From assembly GCA_903813345.2 (NCBI GenBank), contig CAIIXF020000036.1:1-64000 (forward strand): a stretch of DNA of 64,000 bases, given 5' to 3'. Origin of the DNA: Owenia fusiformis. Lineage: Eukaryota; Annelida; Polychaeta; Sabellida; Oweniidae. The translations under genes and the position numbers were made by a program. This document shows, piece by piece, positions 25,301-37,883 of the stretch (position 1 is its first letter; each line of letters opens with the position of its first letter). The notes below the pieces were generated by a model. The model made no database searches. It was given only the letters and a program-made list of their open reading frames with translations, and was not told the origin of the DNA.

Positions 25301-28300
25301 CCAGTGTAGCTAACGTAGCCGCCGTTTGCATGCTCCTAGGGTTACCTCTATACCCTCTGTAGTAGCGTAGCCAGTGTAGCTAGCGTAGCCACCGTATGCA
25401 TGCTCCCAGGGTTACCTCTATACCTTCTGTAGTCGTGTAACCAGTGTAGCTAACGTAGCCACCGAATGCATTCTCCTTGGCTTACCTCCAGACTCTATGT
25501 AGTCGCGTAGCCAGTGTAGCTAGCGTAGCCACCGTATGCATGCTCCCAGGATTACCTCTATACCCTCTAACGTAGCCACCGAATGCATGCTCCTAGGCTT
25601 ACATCCATATCCTGTGTAGCAGCGTAGTCAGTGTAGCTAGCGTAGCCCCAGAATGCATGCTCCTAGGCTTACCTCCAGACTCTGTGTAGCATCGTAATCA
25701 GTGTAGCTAGCGTAGCCACAGATTGCATGCTCCTAGGCTTACCTGCAGACCCTATGTAGCCGCGTAGCCAGTGTAGTTAGCGTAGCCACCGTATGCATGC
25801 TCCCAGGGTTACCTCTTTACCCTCTGTAGTTGTGTAGCCAGTGTAGCTAACGTAGCCGCCGTATGCATGCTCCCAGGGTTACCTCTATACGTATCCAGTG
25901 CAGCTACTGTATGCATGCTCCCAGGGTTACTTCTATACCCTTTGTAGTCCCGTAGCCAATGTAGCTAACGTAGCCACCGAATGCATGCTCCTAGGCTCAC
26001 CCCCAGAATCTCTGTGTAGCAGAGTAGTCAGTGTAGCTAGCGGGGCCACAGAATGCATGCTCCTAGGCTTACCTCCAGACTCTGTGTAGCTACATAGCCA
26101 GTGTAGTTAGCGTAGCCATCGTATGCATGCTCCCAGGGTTACCTCTTTGCCCTCTGTAGTCGTGTAGCAAGGGTAGCTAACGTATCCACCGAATGCATGC
26201 TCCTAGGCTTACCTCCAGACCCTATGTAGCCACGTAGTCAGTGTAGCTAGCGTAGCCCCCGAATGCGGGCTCTTAGGCTTACCCCCAGAACCTCTGTGTA
26301 TCAGCGTAGCCAGTGTAGCTAGCGTAGCCACCGTATGCATGCTCCTAGGGTTACCTCTTTACCCTCTGTAGTTGTGTAGCCAGTGTAGCTAACGTAGCCG
26401 CCGTATGCATGCTCCTAGGGTTACCTCTATACCCTCTGTAGTAGCGTAGCCAGTGTAGCCACCGTATGCATGCTCCCAGGGTTACCTCTATACCTTCTGT
26501 AGTCGTGTAACCAGTGTAGCTTACGTAGCCACCGAATGCATTCTCCTTGGCTTACCTCCAGACTGTGTGTAGTCTCGTAGCCAGTGTAGCTAGCGTAGCC
26601 ACCGTATGCATGCTCCTAGGGTTACCTCTATACCCTCTGTTGTCGCATAGCCAGTGTAGCTAACGTAGCCCACGAATGCATGCTCCTAGGTTTACCTCCA
26701 AACTCTGTGTAGCAGCGTAGCCAGTGTAGCTAACGTAGACCCGAATGCATGCTCCTAGGCTTACCTCCAGACTCTGTGTAGCAGCGTAGTCAGTGTAGCT
26801 AACGTAGATCCTGAATACATGCTCCTAGGCTTACCCCAAGAACCTCTGTGTAGTCGTGTAGCCAGTGTGGTTAACAAAGCCACAGAATGCATGCTCCTAG
26901 CCTTACCTGAAGACCCTATGTAGCCGCATAGCCAGTGTAGTTAGCGTAGCCACCGTATGCATGCTCCCAGGGTAACCTCTATACCCTCTGTAGTCGTGTA
27001 GCCAGTTTACCTAACGTAGCCACCGAATGATTGCTCCTAGGCTTACCTGCAGACTCTGTGTAGCGGCGTAGTCAGTGTAGCTAGGGTACCAACAGAATGC
27101 ATGCTCCTAGGCTTACCTGCAGACCCTATATAGGTGCATAGCCAGTGTAGTTAGCGTAGCCCCCGTATGCATGCTCCCAGGGTACCTCTATACCCTCTGT
27201 AGTCGTGTAGCCAGTGTAGCTAACATAGCCACCGAATGTTTGGTTCTAGGCTTACGTCCAGACTCTGTTTAGTCGCGTAGCCAGTGTAGCTAACGTAGCC
27301 TCCGAATGCATGATCCTAGGCTTACCTCCAGACTCTGTGTAGCGGCGTAGTCAGTGTAGCTAGGGTACCAACAGAATGCATGCTCCTAGGCTTACCTGCA
27401 GACCCTATGTAGATGCGTAGCCAGTGTAGTTAGCGTAGCCCCCGTATGCATGCTCCCAGGGTACCTCTATACCCTCTGTAGTCGTGTAGCCAGTGTTGCT
27501 AACATAGCCACCGAATGTTTGGTTCTAGGCTTACCTCCAGACTCTGTTTAGTCGCGTAGCCAGTGTAGCTTGCGTAGCCACTGCATGCATGCTCCTAGGC
27601 TTACCTCCAGACCCTATATAGCCACGTAGTCAGTGTAGCTAGCGGAGCCCCCGAATGCATGCTCTTAGGCTTACCCCCAGAACCTCTGTAGTCGTGTAGC
27701 AAGTGTAGCTAGCGTATCCACCGAATGCATGCTCCTAGGCTTTCCTCTAGACTCTGTGTAGCCGCATAGCCAGTGTAGCTTGCGTAGCCACTGCATGTAT
27801 GCTCCTAGGCTTACCTCCAGACCCTATGTAGCCACGTAGTCAGTGTAGCTAGCGTAGCCCCCGAATGCGGGCTCTTAGGCTTACCCCTAGAACCTCTGTA
27901 GTCGCGTAGCCAGTGTGGCTAACGTAGCCACATAATGCATGCTCTTAGGCTTACATGCAGACCCTAGGTAGCCGTGTAGCCAGTGTAGATACAGTAGCCA
28001 CCGAATGCATGCTCCTAAGCTTACCTCCAGACTCTGTGTATCAGCAGAGCCAGTGTAGCTAGCGTAGCCACCGTATGCATGCTCCTAGGGTTACCTCTTT
28101 ACCCTCTGTAGTTGTGTAGCCAGTGTAGCTAACGTAGCCGCCGTTTGCATGCTCCTAGGGTTACCTCTATACCCTCTGTAGTAGCGTAGCCAGTGTAGCT
28201 AGCGTAGCCACCGTATGCATGCTCCCAGGGTTACCTCTATACCTTCTGTAGTCGTGTAACCAGTGTAGCTAACGTAGCCACCGAATGCATTCTCCTTGGC

Positions 28301-28904
28301 TTACCTCCAGACTCTATGTAGTCGCGTAGCCAGTGTAGCTAGCGTAGCCACCGTATGCATGCTCCCAGGATTACCTCTATACCCTCTAACGTAGCCACCG
28401 AATGCATGCTCCTAGGCTTACATCCATATCCTGTGTAGCAGCGTAGTCAGTGTAGCTAGCGTAGCCCCAGAATGCATGCTCCTAGGCTTACCTCCAGACT
28501 CTGTGTAGCATCGTAATCAGTGTAGCTAGCGTAGCCACAGATTGCATGCTCCTAGGCTTACCTGCAGACCCTATGTAGCCGCGTAGCCAGTGTAGTTAGC
28601 GTAGCCACCGTATGCATGCTCCCAGGGTTACCTCTTTACCCTCTGTAGTTGTGTAGCCAGTGTAGCTAACGTAGCCGCCGTATGCATGCTCCTAGGGTTA
28701 CCTCTATACCCTCTGTAGTAGCGTAGCCAGTGTAGCCACCGTATGCATGCTCCCAGGGTTACCTCTATACCTTCTGTAGTCGTGTAACCAGTGTAGCTTA
28801 CGTAGCCACCGAATGCATTCTCCTTGGCTTACCTCCAGACTGTGTGTAGTCGCGGAGCCAGTGTAGCTAGCGTAGCCACCGTATGCATGCTCCCAGGGTT
28901 ACCT
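20308..28904 (+). repeat. Higher-order repeat, copy 2, with Q block (8597 bp)
   Basis: Starts at the marker in its second form, where GTATAGCTAGCGTAGCACCAG follows within the monomer. The first segment is the Q block (20308-22316), 440 bp longer than P. It includes GCTCCTTTTAGC near 21080 and a truncated monomer near 21320 (GTAGTCGCTTACCCCCAG). From M at 22317 onward it is collinear with copy 1: N at 23525, D1 near 25210, D2 near 28030. It ends at the marker at 28905. The M-to-marker portion is the same length as in copy 1, so the 440-bp length difference between the two units lies wholly in P versus Q. Confidence 0.88.
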
Positions 28905-31900
28905 CGGTAACCAGAGAATGCATTCTGCGTGGCTTACCTCCAGACCCTGTGTAGCAGTGTAGTCAGTATAGCCCCAGAATGCATGCACCTAGGCTTACCC
29001 TCAGAACCTCTGTAGTCGCGTAGCCAGTGTGCATGCTCCTAGGCTTACATACAGATCCTGTGTAGCAGCGTAGTCAGTGCAGCTACCGTAGCCACAGAAT
29101 GATTGCTCCTAGGCTTACCTCCAGACTCTGTGTAGTTGCGTAGCCAGTGTAGCTTGCATAGCCACTGCATGCATGTTCCTAGGCTTACCTCCAGACTCTG
29201 TGTAGTTGCGTAGCCAGTGTAGCTTGCATAGCCACTGCATGCATGTTCCTAGGCTTACCTCCAGACTCTGTGTAGCAGCGTAGTCAGTGTAGCTAGCGTA
29301 GCCACCATATGCATGCTCCCAGGGTTACCTCTATACCCTCTGTAGTCGCATAGCCAGTGCAGCTAACGTAGCCACCGAATGCAGGCCCTTAGGCTAACCT
29401 CCAGACTCTGTGTAGCAGCGTAATCACTGTAGCTAGCGTAGCCACAGAATGCATGCTCTTAGGCTTACCTGCAGACCCTATGTAGCCGCGTAGCCAGTGT
29501 AGTTAGCGTAGCCACCGTATGCATGCTCCCAGGGTTACCTCTATATCCTCTGTAGTCGTGTAGCCAGTGTAGCTAACGTAGCCAACGAATGTTTGCTCCT
29601 AGGCTTACCTCCAGACTCTGTGTAGTCGCGTTGCCAGTGTCGCTTGCGTAGCCACTGCATGCATGCCCCTAGGCTTACCTCCAGAACCTATGAAGCCACG
29701 TAGCCAGTGTAGCTAGCGTAGCCACCATATGCATGCTCCAAGGGTTACCTCTATACCCTCTGTAGTTCCATAGCCAGTGTAGCTAACGTAGCCACCGAAT
29801 GCATGCTCCTAGGCTTACATCCATATCCTGTGTAGCAGCGTAGTCAGCGTAGCTAGCTTAGCTACCGCATTCATGCTCCTCAGCTTACCTCTATACACTC
29901 TGTAGTCGCATAGCCAGTGAAGCTAGCGTAGCCCCTGAATGCATGCTCCTAGACTTACATCCAGATCCTGTGTAGCATCGTAGTCAGTGTAGCTAGCGTA
30001 GCCCCCGTATACATACTCCTAGGCTTACCTCCAGACTCTGTGTAGCAGCGTAGTCAGTGTAGCTATCGTAGCCCCAGAATGCATGCTCCTAGGCTTACCT
30101 CTATACACTCTGTAGTCGCATAGCCAATGTAGCTAGCTTAGCCCCTGAATACATGCTCCTAGGCTTACATCCAGATCCTGTGTAGCAGCGTAGACAGTGT
30201 AGCTAGCGTAGCCCCAGAATGCATGCTCCTAGGGTTACCTCCAGAACCTCTGTAGTCGCGTAGCCAGTGTAGCTAGCTTAGCTACTGCATTCATGCTCCT
30301 AGGCTTACATCCAGATCCTGTGTAGCAGCGTAGACAGTGTAGCTAGCGTAGCCCCAGAATGCATGCTCCTAGGGTTACCTCCAGAACCTCTGTAGTCGCG
30401 TAGCCAGTGTAGCTAGCTTAGCTACTGCATTCATAGCCCCTGAATGCGTGCTCCTTGGCTTACATCCAGACTCTGTATATCAGCATAGCCAGTGTAGCTA
30501 TTGTAGCCACCGTATGCATGCTCCTAGGGTTACCTCTATACCCTCTGTAGTCGCGTAGCCAGTGTAGCTAACGTAGCCCCCGAATGCATGCTCCTGGGCT
30601 TACCTCCAGACTCTGTGTAGCAGCGTAGTCAGTGTAGCTAGCGTAGATCCTGAATACATTCTCCTAGGCTTACCCCCAGAACCTCTGTGTAGTCGTGTAG
30701 CCAGTGTGGTTAACGAAGCCACAGAATGCATGCTCCTAGGCTTACCTGCAGACCCTATGTAGCCGCGTAGCCAGTGTAGGTAGCGTATCGACGGTATGCA
30801 TGCTCCCAGGGTTACTTCTATACCCTCTGAAGTCGTGTAGCCAGTGTAGCTAATGTAGCCACCGAATGCATGCTCCCAGGGTTACCTCTGTAGTCGTGTA
30901 GCCAGTTTACCTAACGTAGCCACCGAATGATTGCTCCTAGGCTTACGTCCAGACTCTGTGTAGTCGTGTAGCCAGTGTAGCTAACGTAGCCACCGAATTC
31001 ATGCTCCTAGGCTTACCTCTAGACTCTTTGTAGCAGCGTAGTCAGTGTAGCTAGCGTAGCCCCCGAATGAATGCTCCTAGGCTTACCCCCAGAACCTCTG
31101 TAGTCGCGTAGCCAGTGTGGCCTACGTAGCTACAGTGTGCATGCTCCTAGGCTTACATCCAGATCCTGTGTAGCAGCGTAGTCAGTGTAGCTTAGCTTAC
31201 CTCTATACATTTTGTAGTTGCATAGCCAATGTAGCTAGCGGAGCCCCTGAATACATGCTCCTAGGCTTACATCCAGACTCTGTGTAGCAGCGTAGTCAGT
31301 GTAGCTAGCGTAGCCCCAGAATGCATGCTCCTAGGCTTACCACCAGAACCTCTGTAGTCGCGTAGCCAGTGTGGTTAACGTATCCACAGAATGCATGCTC
31401 CTAGGCTTACCTGCAGACCCAATGTAGCCGCGTAGCCAGTGTAGTTAGTGTAGCCACTGTATGCATGCTCCCAGGGTTACCTCTATACCCTCTGTAGTCG
31501 TGTAGCCAGTGTAGCTAACGCTGCCACCGAATGATTGCTCCTAGGCTTACCTCCAGACTCTGTGTAGTCGTGTATCCAGTGTAGCTTGCGTAGCTACTGA
31601 ATGCATGCTCCTAGGCTTACGTCCAGACCCTATGTAGCCACGTAGCCAGTGTAGCTAGCGTTGCCACAGTATTCATGCTCCCATTGTTACCCTCTGTAGT
31701 CGCGTAGCCAGTGTAGCTAACGTAGCGCCTGAATGCATGCTCCTAGGCTTACATCCAGATCCTGTGTAAGCAGTGTAGTCAGTGTAGCTAGCGTAGCCCC
31801 AGAATGCATGCTCCTAGGCTTACCTGCAGACCCTTTGTAGTCGCATATCCAGAGTAGCTAACGTAGCCACCGAATGCATGCTCCTAGGCTTACCTTCAGA

Positions 31901-34781
31901 CTCTGTATAGCAGCGTAGCCAGTGTAGCTAGCGTAGCCACCGTATGCATGCTCCTAGGGTTACCTCTATACCCTCTAACGTAGCCACAGAATGCATGCTC
32001 CTAGGCTTACCTCCAGACTCTGTGTAGCTACATAGCCAGTGTAGTTAGCGTAGCCATCGTATGCATGCTCCCAGGGTTACCTCTTTGCCCTCTGTAGTCG
32101 TGTAGCAAGGGTAGCTAACGTATCCACCGAATGCATGCTCCTAGGCTTACCTCCAGACCCTATGTAGCCACGTAGTCAGTGTAGCTAGCGTAGCCCCCGA
32201 ATGCGGGCTCTTAGGCTTACCCCCAGAACCTCTGTGTATCAGCGTAGCCAGTGTAGCTAGCGTAGCCACCGTATGCATGCTCCTAGGGTTACCTCTTTAC
32301 CCTCTGTAGTTGTGTAGCCAGTGTAGCTAACGTAGCCGCCGTATGCATGCTCCCAGGGTTACCTCTATACCTTCTGTAGTCGTGTAACCAGTGTAGCTTA
32401 CGTAGCCACCGAATGCATTCTCCTTGGCTTACCTCCAGACTGTGTGTAGTCGCGTAGCCAGTGTAGCTAGCGTAGCCACCGTATGCATGCTCCTAGGGTT
32501 ACCTCTATACCCTCTGTTGTCGCATAGCCAGTGTAGCTAACGTAGCCCACGAATGCATGCTCCTAGGTTTACCTCCAAACTCTGTGTAGCAGCGTAGCCA
32601 GTGTAGCTAACGTAGACCCGAATGCATGCTCCTAGGCTTACCTCCAGACTCTGTGTAGCAGCGTAGTCAGTGTAGCTAACGTAGATCCTGAATACATGCT
32701 CCTAGGCTTACCCCAAGAACCTCTGTGTAGTCGTGTAGCCAGTGTGGTTAACAAAGCCACAGAATGCATGCTCCTAGCCTTACCTGAAGACCCTATGTAG
32801 CCGCATAGCCAGTGTAGTTAGCGTAGCCACCGTATGCATGCTCCCAGGGTAACCTCTATACCCTCTGTAGTCGTGTAGCCAGTTTACCTAACGTAGCCAC
32901 CGAATGATTGCTCCTAGGCTTACCTGCAGACTCTGTGTAGCGGCGTAGTCAGTGTAGCTAGGGTACCAACAGAATGCATGCTCCTAGGCTTACCTGCAGA
33001 CCCTATATAGGTGCGTAGCCAGTGTAGTTAGCGTAGCCCCCGTATGCATGCTCCCAGGGTACCTCTATACCCTCTGTAGTCGTGTAGCCAGTGTAGCTAA
33101 CATAGCCACCGAATGTTTGGTTCTAGGCTTACCTCCAGACTCAGTTTAGTCGCGTAGCCAGTGTAGCTAACGTAGCCTCCGAATGCATGCTCCTAGGCTT
33201 ACCTCCAGACTCTGTGTAGCGGCGTAGTCAGTGTAGCTAGGGTACCAACAGAATGCATGCTCCTAGGCTTACCTGCAGACCCTATGTAGGTGCGTAGCCA
33301 GTGTAGTTAGCGTAGCCCCCGTATGCATGCTCCCAGGGTACCTTTATACCCTCTGTAGTCGTGTAGCCAGTGTTGCTAACATAGCCACCGAATGTTTGGT
33401 TCTAGGCTTACCTCCAGACTCTGTTTAGTCGCGTAGCCAGTGTAGCTTGCGTAGCCACTGCATGCATGCTCCTAGGCTTACCTCCAGACCCTATATAGCC
33501 ACGTAGTCAGTGTAGCTAGCGGAGCCCCCGAATGCATGCTCTTAGGCTTACCCCCAGAACCTCTGTAGTCGTGTAGCAAGTGTAGCTAGCGTATCCACCG
33601 AATGCATGCTCCTAAACTTTCCTCTAGACTCTGTGTAGCCGCATAGCCAGTGTAGCTTGCGTAGCCACTGCATGTATGCTCCTAGGCTTACCTCCAGACC
33701 CTATGTAGCCACGTAGTCAGTGTAGCTAGCGTAGCCCCCGAATGCGGGCTCTTAGGCTTACCCCTAGAACCTCTGTAGTCGCGTAGCCAGTGTGGCTAAC
33801 GTAGCCACATAATGCATGCTCTTAGGCTTACATGCAGACCCTAGGTAGCCGTGTAGCCAGTGTAGATACAGTAGCCACCGAATGCATGCTCCTAAGCTTA
33901 CCTCCAGACTCTGTGTATCAGCAGAGCCAGTGTAGCTAGCGTAGCCACCGTATGCATGCTCCTAGGGTTACCTCTTTACCCTCTGTAGTTGTGTAGCCAG
34001 TGTAGCTAACGTAGCCGCCGTTTGCATGCTCCTAGCGTTACCTCTATACCCTCTGTAGTAGCGTAGCCAGTGTAGCTAGCGTAGCCACCGTATGCATGCT
34101 CCCAGGGTTACCTCTATACCTTCTGTAGTCGTGTAACCAGTGTAGCTAACGTAGCCACCGAATGCATTCTCCTTGGCTTACCTCCAGACTCTATGTAGTC
34201 GCGTAGCCAGTGTAGCTAGCGTAGCCACCGTATGCATGCTCCCAGGATTACCTCTATACCCTCTAACGTAGCCACCGAATGCATGCTCCTAGGCTTACAT
34301 CCATATCCTGTGTAGCAGCGTAGTCAGTGTAGCTAGCGTAGCCCCAGAATGCATGCTCCTAGGCTTACCTCCAGACTCTGTGTAGCATCGTAATCAGTGT
34401 AGCTAGCGTAGCCACAGATTGCATGCTCCTAGGCTTACCTGCAGACCCTATGTAGCCGCGTAGCCAGTGTAGTTAGCGTAGCCACCGTATGCATGCTCCC
34501 AGGGTTACCTCTTTACCCTCTGTAGTTGTGTAGCCAGTGTAGCTAACGTAGCCGCCGTATGCATGCTCCTAGGGTTACCTCTATACCCTCTGTAGTAGCG
34601 TAGCCAGTGTAGCCACCGTATGCATGCTCCCAGGGTTACCTCTATACCTTCTGTAGTCGTGTAACCAGTGTAGCTTACGTAGCCACCGAATGCATTCTCC
34701 TTGGCTTACCTCCAGACTGTGTGTAGTCGCGGAGCCAGTGTAGCTAGCGTAGCCACCGTATGCATGCTCCCAGGGTTACCT
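28905..34781 (+). repeat. Higher-order repeat, copy 3, D1 deleted (5877 bp)
   Basis: Starts with the first marker form and the P block; M is at 30474 and N at 31682. At about 31960-31980 the sequence jumps from TACCTCTATACCCTCT directly to AACGTAGCCACAGAATGC, removing D1 and part of E, about 2.28 kb relative to copy 1. The stretch that follows to about 33420 carries variants otherwise seen only in the first 12 kb (GACTCAGTTTAGTCG and GTACCTTTATACC), so it came from that type of copy. D2 follows near 33910, and the unit ends at 34782. Confidence 0.87.
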
Positions 34782-37700
34782 CGGTAACCAGAGAATGCAT
34801 TCTGCGTGGCTTACCTCCAGACCCTGTGTAGCAGTGTAGTCAGTATAGCTAGCGTAGCACCAGAATGCAAGCACCTAGGCTTACCCTCAGAACCTCTGTA
34901 GTCGCGTAGCCAGTGTGCATGCTCCTAGGCTTACATCCAGATCCTGTGTAGCAGCGTAGTCAGTGCAGCTAACGTAGCCACAGAATGATTGCTCCTAGTC
35001 TTACCTCCAGACTCTGTGTAGTCGCGTAGCCAGTGTAGCTTGCATAGCCACTGCATGCATGCCCCTAGGCTTACATCCAGACTCTGTGTAGCAGCGTAGT
35101 CAGTGTAGCTAGCGTAGCCACCATATGCATGCTCCCAGGGTTACCTCTATACCCTCTGTAGTCGCATAGCCAGTGTAGCTAACGTAGCCACCCAATTCAG
35201 GCCCCTAGGCTTACCTCCAGACTCTGTGTAGCATCGTAATCAGTGTAGCTAGCGTAGCCACAGATTGCATGCTCCTAGGCTTACCTGCAGACCCTATGTA
35301 GCCGCGTAGCAAGTGTAGTTAGCGTAGCCACCGTATGCATGCTCCCAGGGTTACCTCTATATCCTCTGTAGTCGTGTAGCCAGTGTAGCTAACGTAGCCA
35401 ACGAATGTTTGCTCCTAGGCTTACCTCCAGACTCTGTGTAGTTGCGTTGCCAGTGTCGCTTGCGTAGCCACTGCATGCATGCCCCTAGGCTTACCTCCAG
35501 AACCTCTGTAGTTGCGTAGCCAGTGTAGCTAGCTTAGCTACCGCATTCATGCTCCTTTTAGCTTACCTCTATACACTCTGTAGTTGCATAGCCAGTGTAG
35601 CTAGCGTAGCCACTGAATGCATGCTCCTAGGCTTACATCCAGATCCTGTGTAGCATCGTAGTCAGTGTAGCTTGCGTAGCCCCCGAATACATGCTCCTAG
35701 GCTTACCTCCAGAATCTGTGTAGCAGCGTAGTCAGTGTAGCTAGCGTAGCCACAGAATGTATGCTCCTAGGCTTACCTGCAGACCCTATGTAGCCGCGTA
35801 GTCAGTGTAGTTAGCGTAGCCACTGTATGCACGCTCCCAGGGTTACCTCTATACCCTCTGTAGTCGTTTAGCCAGTGTAGCTTACGTTGCCACCGAATGA
35901 TTGCTCCTAGTCTTACCTCCAATCTCTGTGTAGTCGCGTAGCCAGTGTAGCTGTGTAGCTACTGCATGCATGCTCCTAGGCTTACCTCCAGACTCTGTGT
36001 AGCGGCGTAGTCAGTGTAGCTAGGGTACCAACAGAATGCATGCTCCTAGGCTTACCTGCAGACCATATGTAGCTGCGTAGCCAATGTAGTTAGCGTAAAC
36101 ATCGTATGCATGCTCCCAGGGTTACCTCTAAACCCTCTGTAGTCGTGTAGCCAGTTTACCTAACGTAGCCACCGAATGATTGCTCCTAGGCTTACCTCAA
36201 GACTCTGTGTAGTCGTGTAGCCAGTGTAGCTAACGTAGCCTCCGAATGCATGCTCCTAGGCTTACCTCCAGACTCTGTGTAGCGGCGTAGTCAGTGTAGC
36301 TAACGTAGATCCTGAATACATGCTCCTAGGCTTACCCCCAGAACCTCTGTGTAGTCGTGTAGCCAGTGTGGTTAACGAAGCCACAGAATGCATGCTCCTA
36401 GCCTTACCTGCAGACTCTATGTAGCCGCGTAGCCAGTGTAGTTAGCGTAGCCACCGTATGCATGCTCCCAGGGTTACCTCTAAACCCTCTGTAGTCGTGT
36501 AGCCAGTTTACCTAACGTAGCCACCGAATGATTGCTCCTAGGCTTACCTCAAGACTCTGTGTAGTCGTGTAGCCAGTGAAGCTAACGTAGCCTCCGAATG
36601 CATGCTCCTAGGCTTACCTCCAGACTCTGTGTAGCGGCGTAGTCAGTGTAGCTAGGGTACCAACAGAATGCATGCTCCTAGGCTTACCTGCAGACCCTAT
36701 GTAAGTGCGTAGCCAGTGTAGTTAGCGTAGCCCCCGTATGCATGCTCCCAGGGTACCTCTATACCATCTGTAGTCGTGAGCCAGTGTAACTAACGTAGCC
36801 ACCGAATGTTTGGTTCTAGGCTTACCTCCAGACTCTGTTTAGTCGCGTAGCCAGTGTAGCTTGCGTAGCCACTGCATGCATCCTCCTAGGCTTACCTCCA
36901 GACCCTATATAGCCACGTAGTCAGTGTAGCTAGCGGAGCCCCCGATTGCATGCTCTTGGGCTTACCCCCAGAACCTCTGTAGTCGTGTAGCCGGTGTGGC
37001 TAACTGTGTAGCCGGTGTGGCTAACTGTGGCTACGTTAGTAGCCACAGAATGCATGCTCCTAGGCTTACCTGCAGACCCTATGTAGCTGCGTAGACAGTG
37101 TAGTTAGCGTAACCATCGTATGCATGCTCCCAGGGTTACCTCTATACGTATCCAGTGTAGCTACTGTATGCATGCTCCCAGGGTTACTTCTATACACTTC
37201 GTAGTCCCGTAGCCAATGTAGCTAACGTAGCCACCGAATGCATGCTCCTAGGCTTACCCCCAGAATCTCTGTGTAGCAGAGTAGTCAGTGTAGCTAGCGG
37301 GGCCACAGAATGCATGCTCCTAGGCTTACCTCCAGACTCTGTGTAGCTACATAGCCAGTGTAGTTAGCGTAGCCATCGTATGCATGCTCCCAGGGTTACC
37401 TCTTTGCCCTCTGTAGTCGTGTAGCAAGGGTAGCTAACGTATCCACCGAATGCATGCTCCTAGGCTTACCTCCAGACCCTATGTAGCCACGTAGTCAGTG
37501 TAGCTAGCGTAGCCCCCGAATGCGGCTCTTAGGCTTACCCCCAGAACCTCTGTGTATCAGCGTAGCCAGTGTAGCTAGCGTAGCCACCGTATGCATGCTC
37601 CTAGGGTTACCTCTTTACCCTCTGTAGTTGTGTAGCCAGTGTAGCTAACGTATCCGCCGTATGCATGCTCCTAGGGTTACCTCTATACCCTCTGTAGTAG

Positions 37701-37883
37701 CGTAGCCAGTGTAGCCACCGTATGCATGCTCCCAGGGTTACCTCTATACCTTCTGTAGTCGTGTAACCAGTGTAGCTTACGTAGCCACCGAATGCATTCT
37801 CCTTGCCTTACCTCCAGACTGTGTGTAGTCGCGTAGCCAGTGTAGCTAGCGTAGCCACCGTATGCATGCTCCCAGGGTTACCT
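34782..37883 (+). repeat. Short composite unit Q' + R (3102 bp), empty-site copy
   Basis: Starts with the second marker form and follows Q until about 35770. There TGTATGCTCCTAG continues into GCTTACCTGCAGACC instead of the Q continuation. The rest is the R block, with GTATGCACGCTCCC at about 35825 and the GTGGCTAACTGTGGCTACG template-switch region at 37020-37047. This unit is the uninterrupted sister of 44035-47632. At 36861-36880 it reads TTGCGTAGCCACTGCATGCA, the target site without the transposon. Confidence 0.9.
37026..37047 (+). other. Template-switch hairpin, copy 2
   Basis: Identical to the hairpin at 11293-11314 and also exactly 858 bp before its phasing marker, so it was inherited with the R block and did not arise again. 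Confidence 0.85.
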
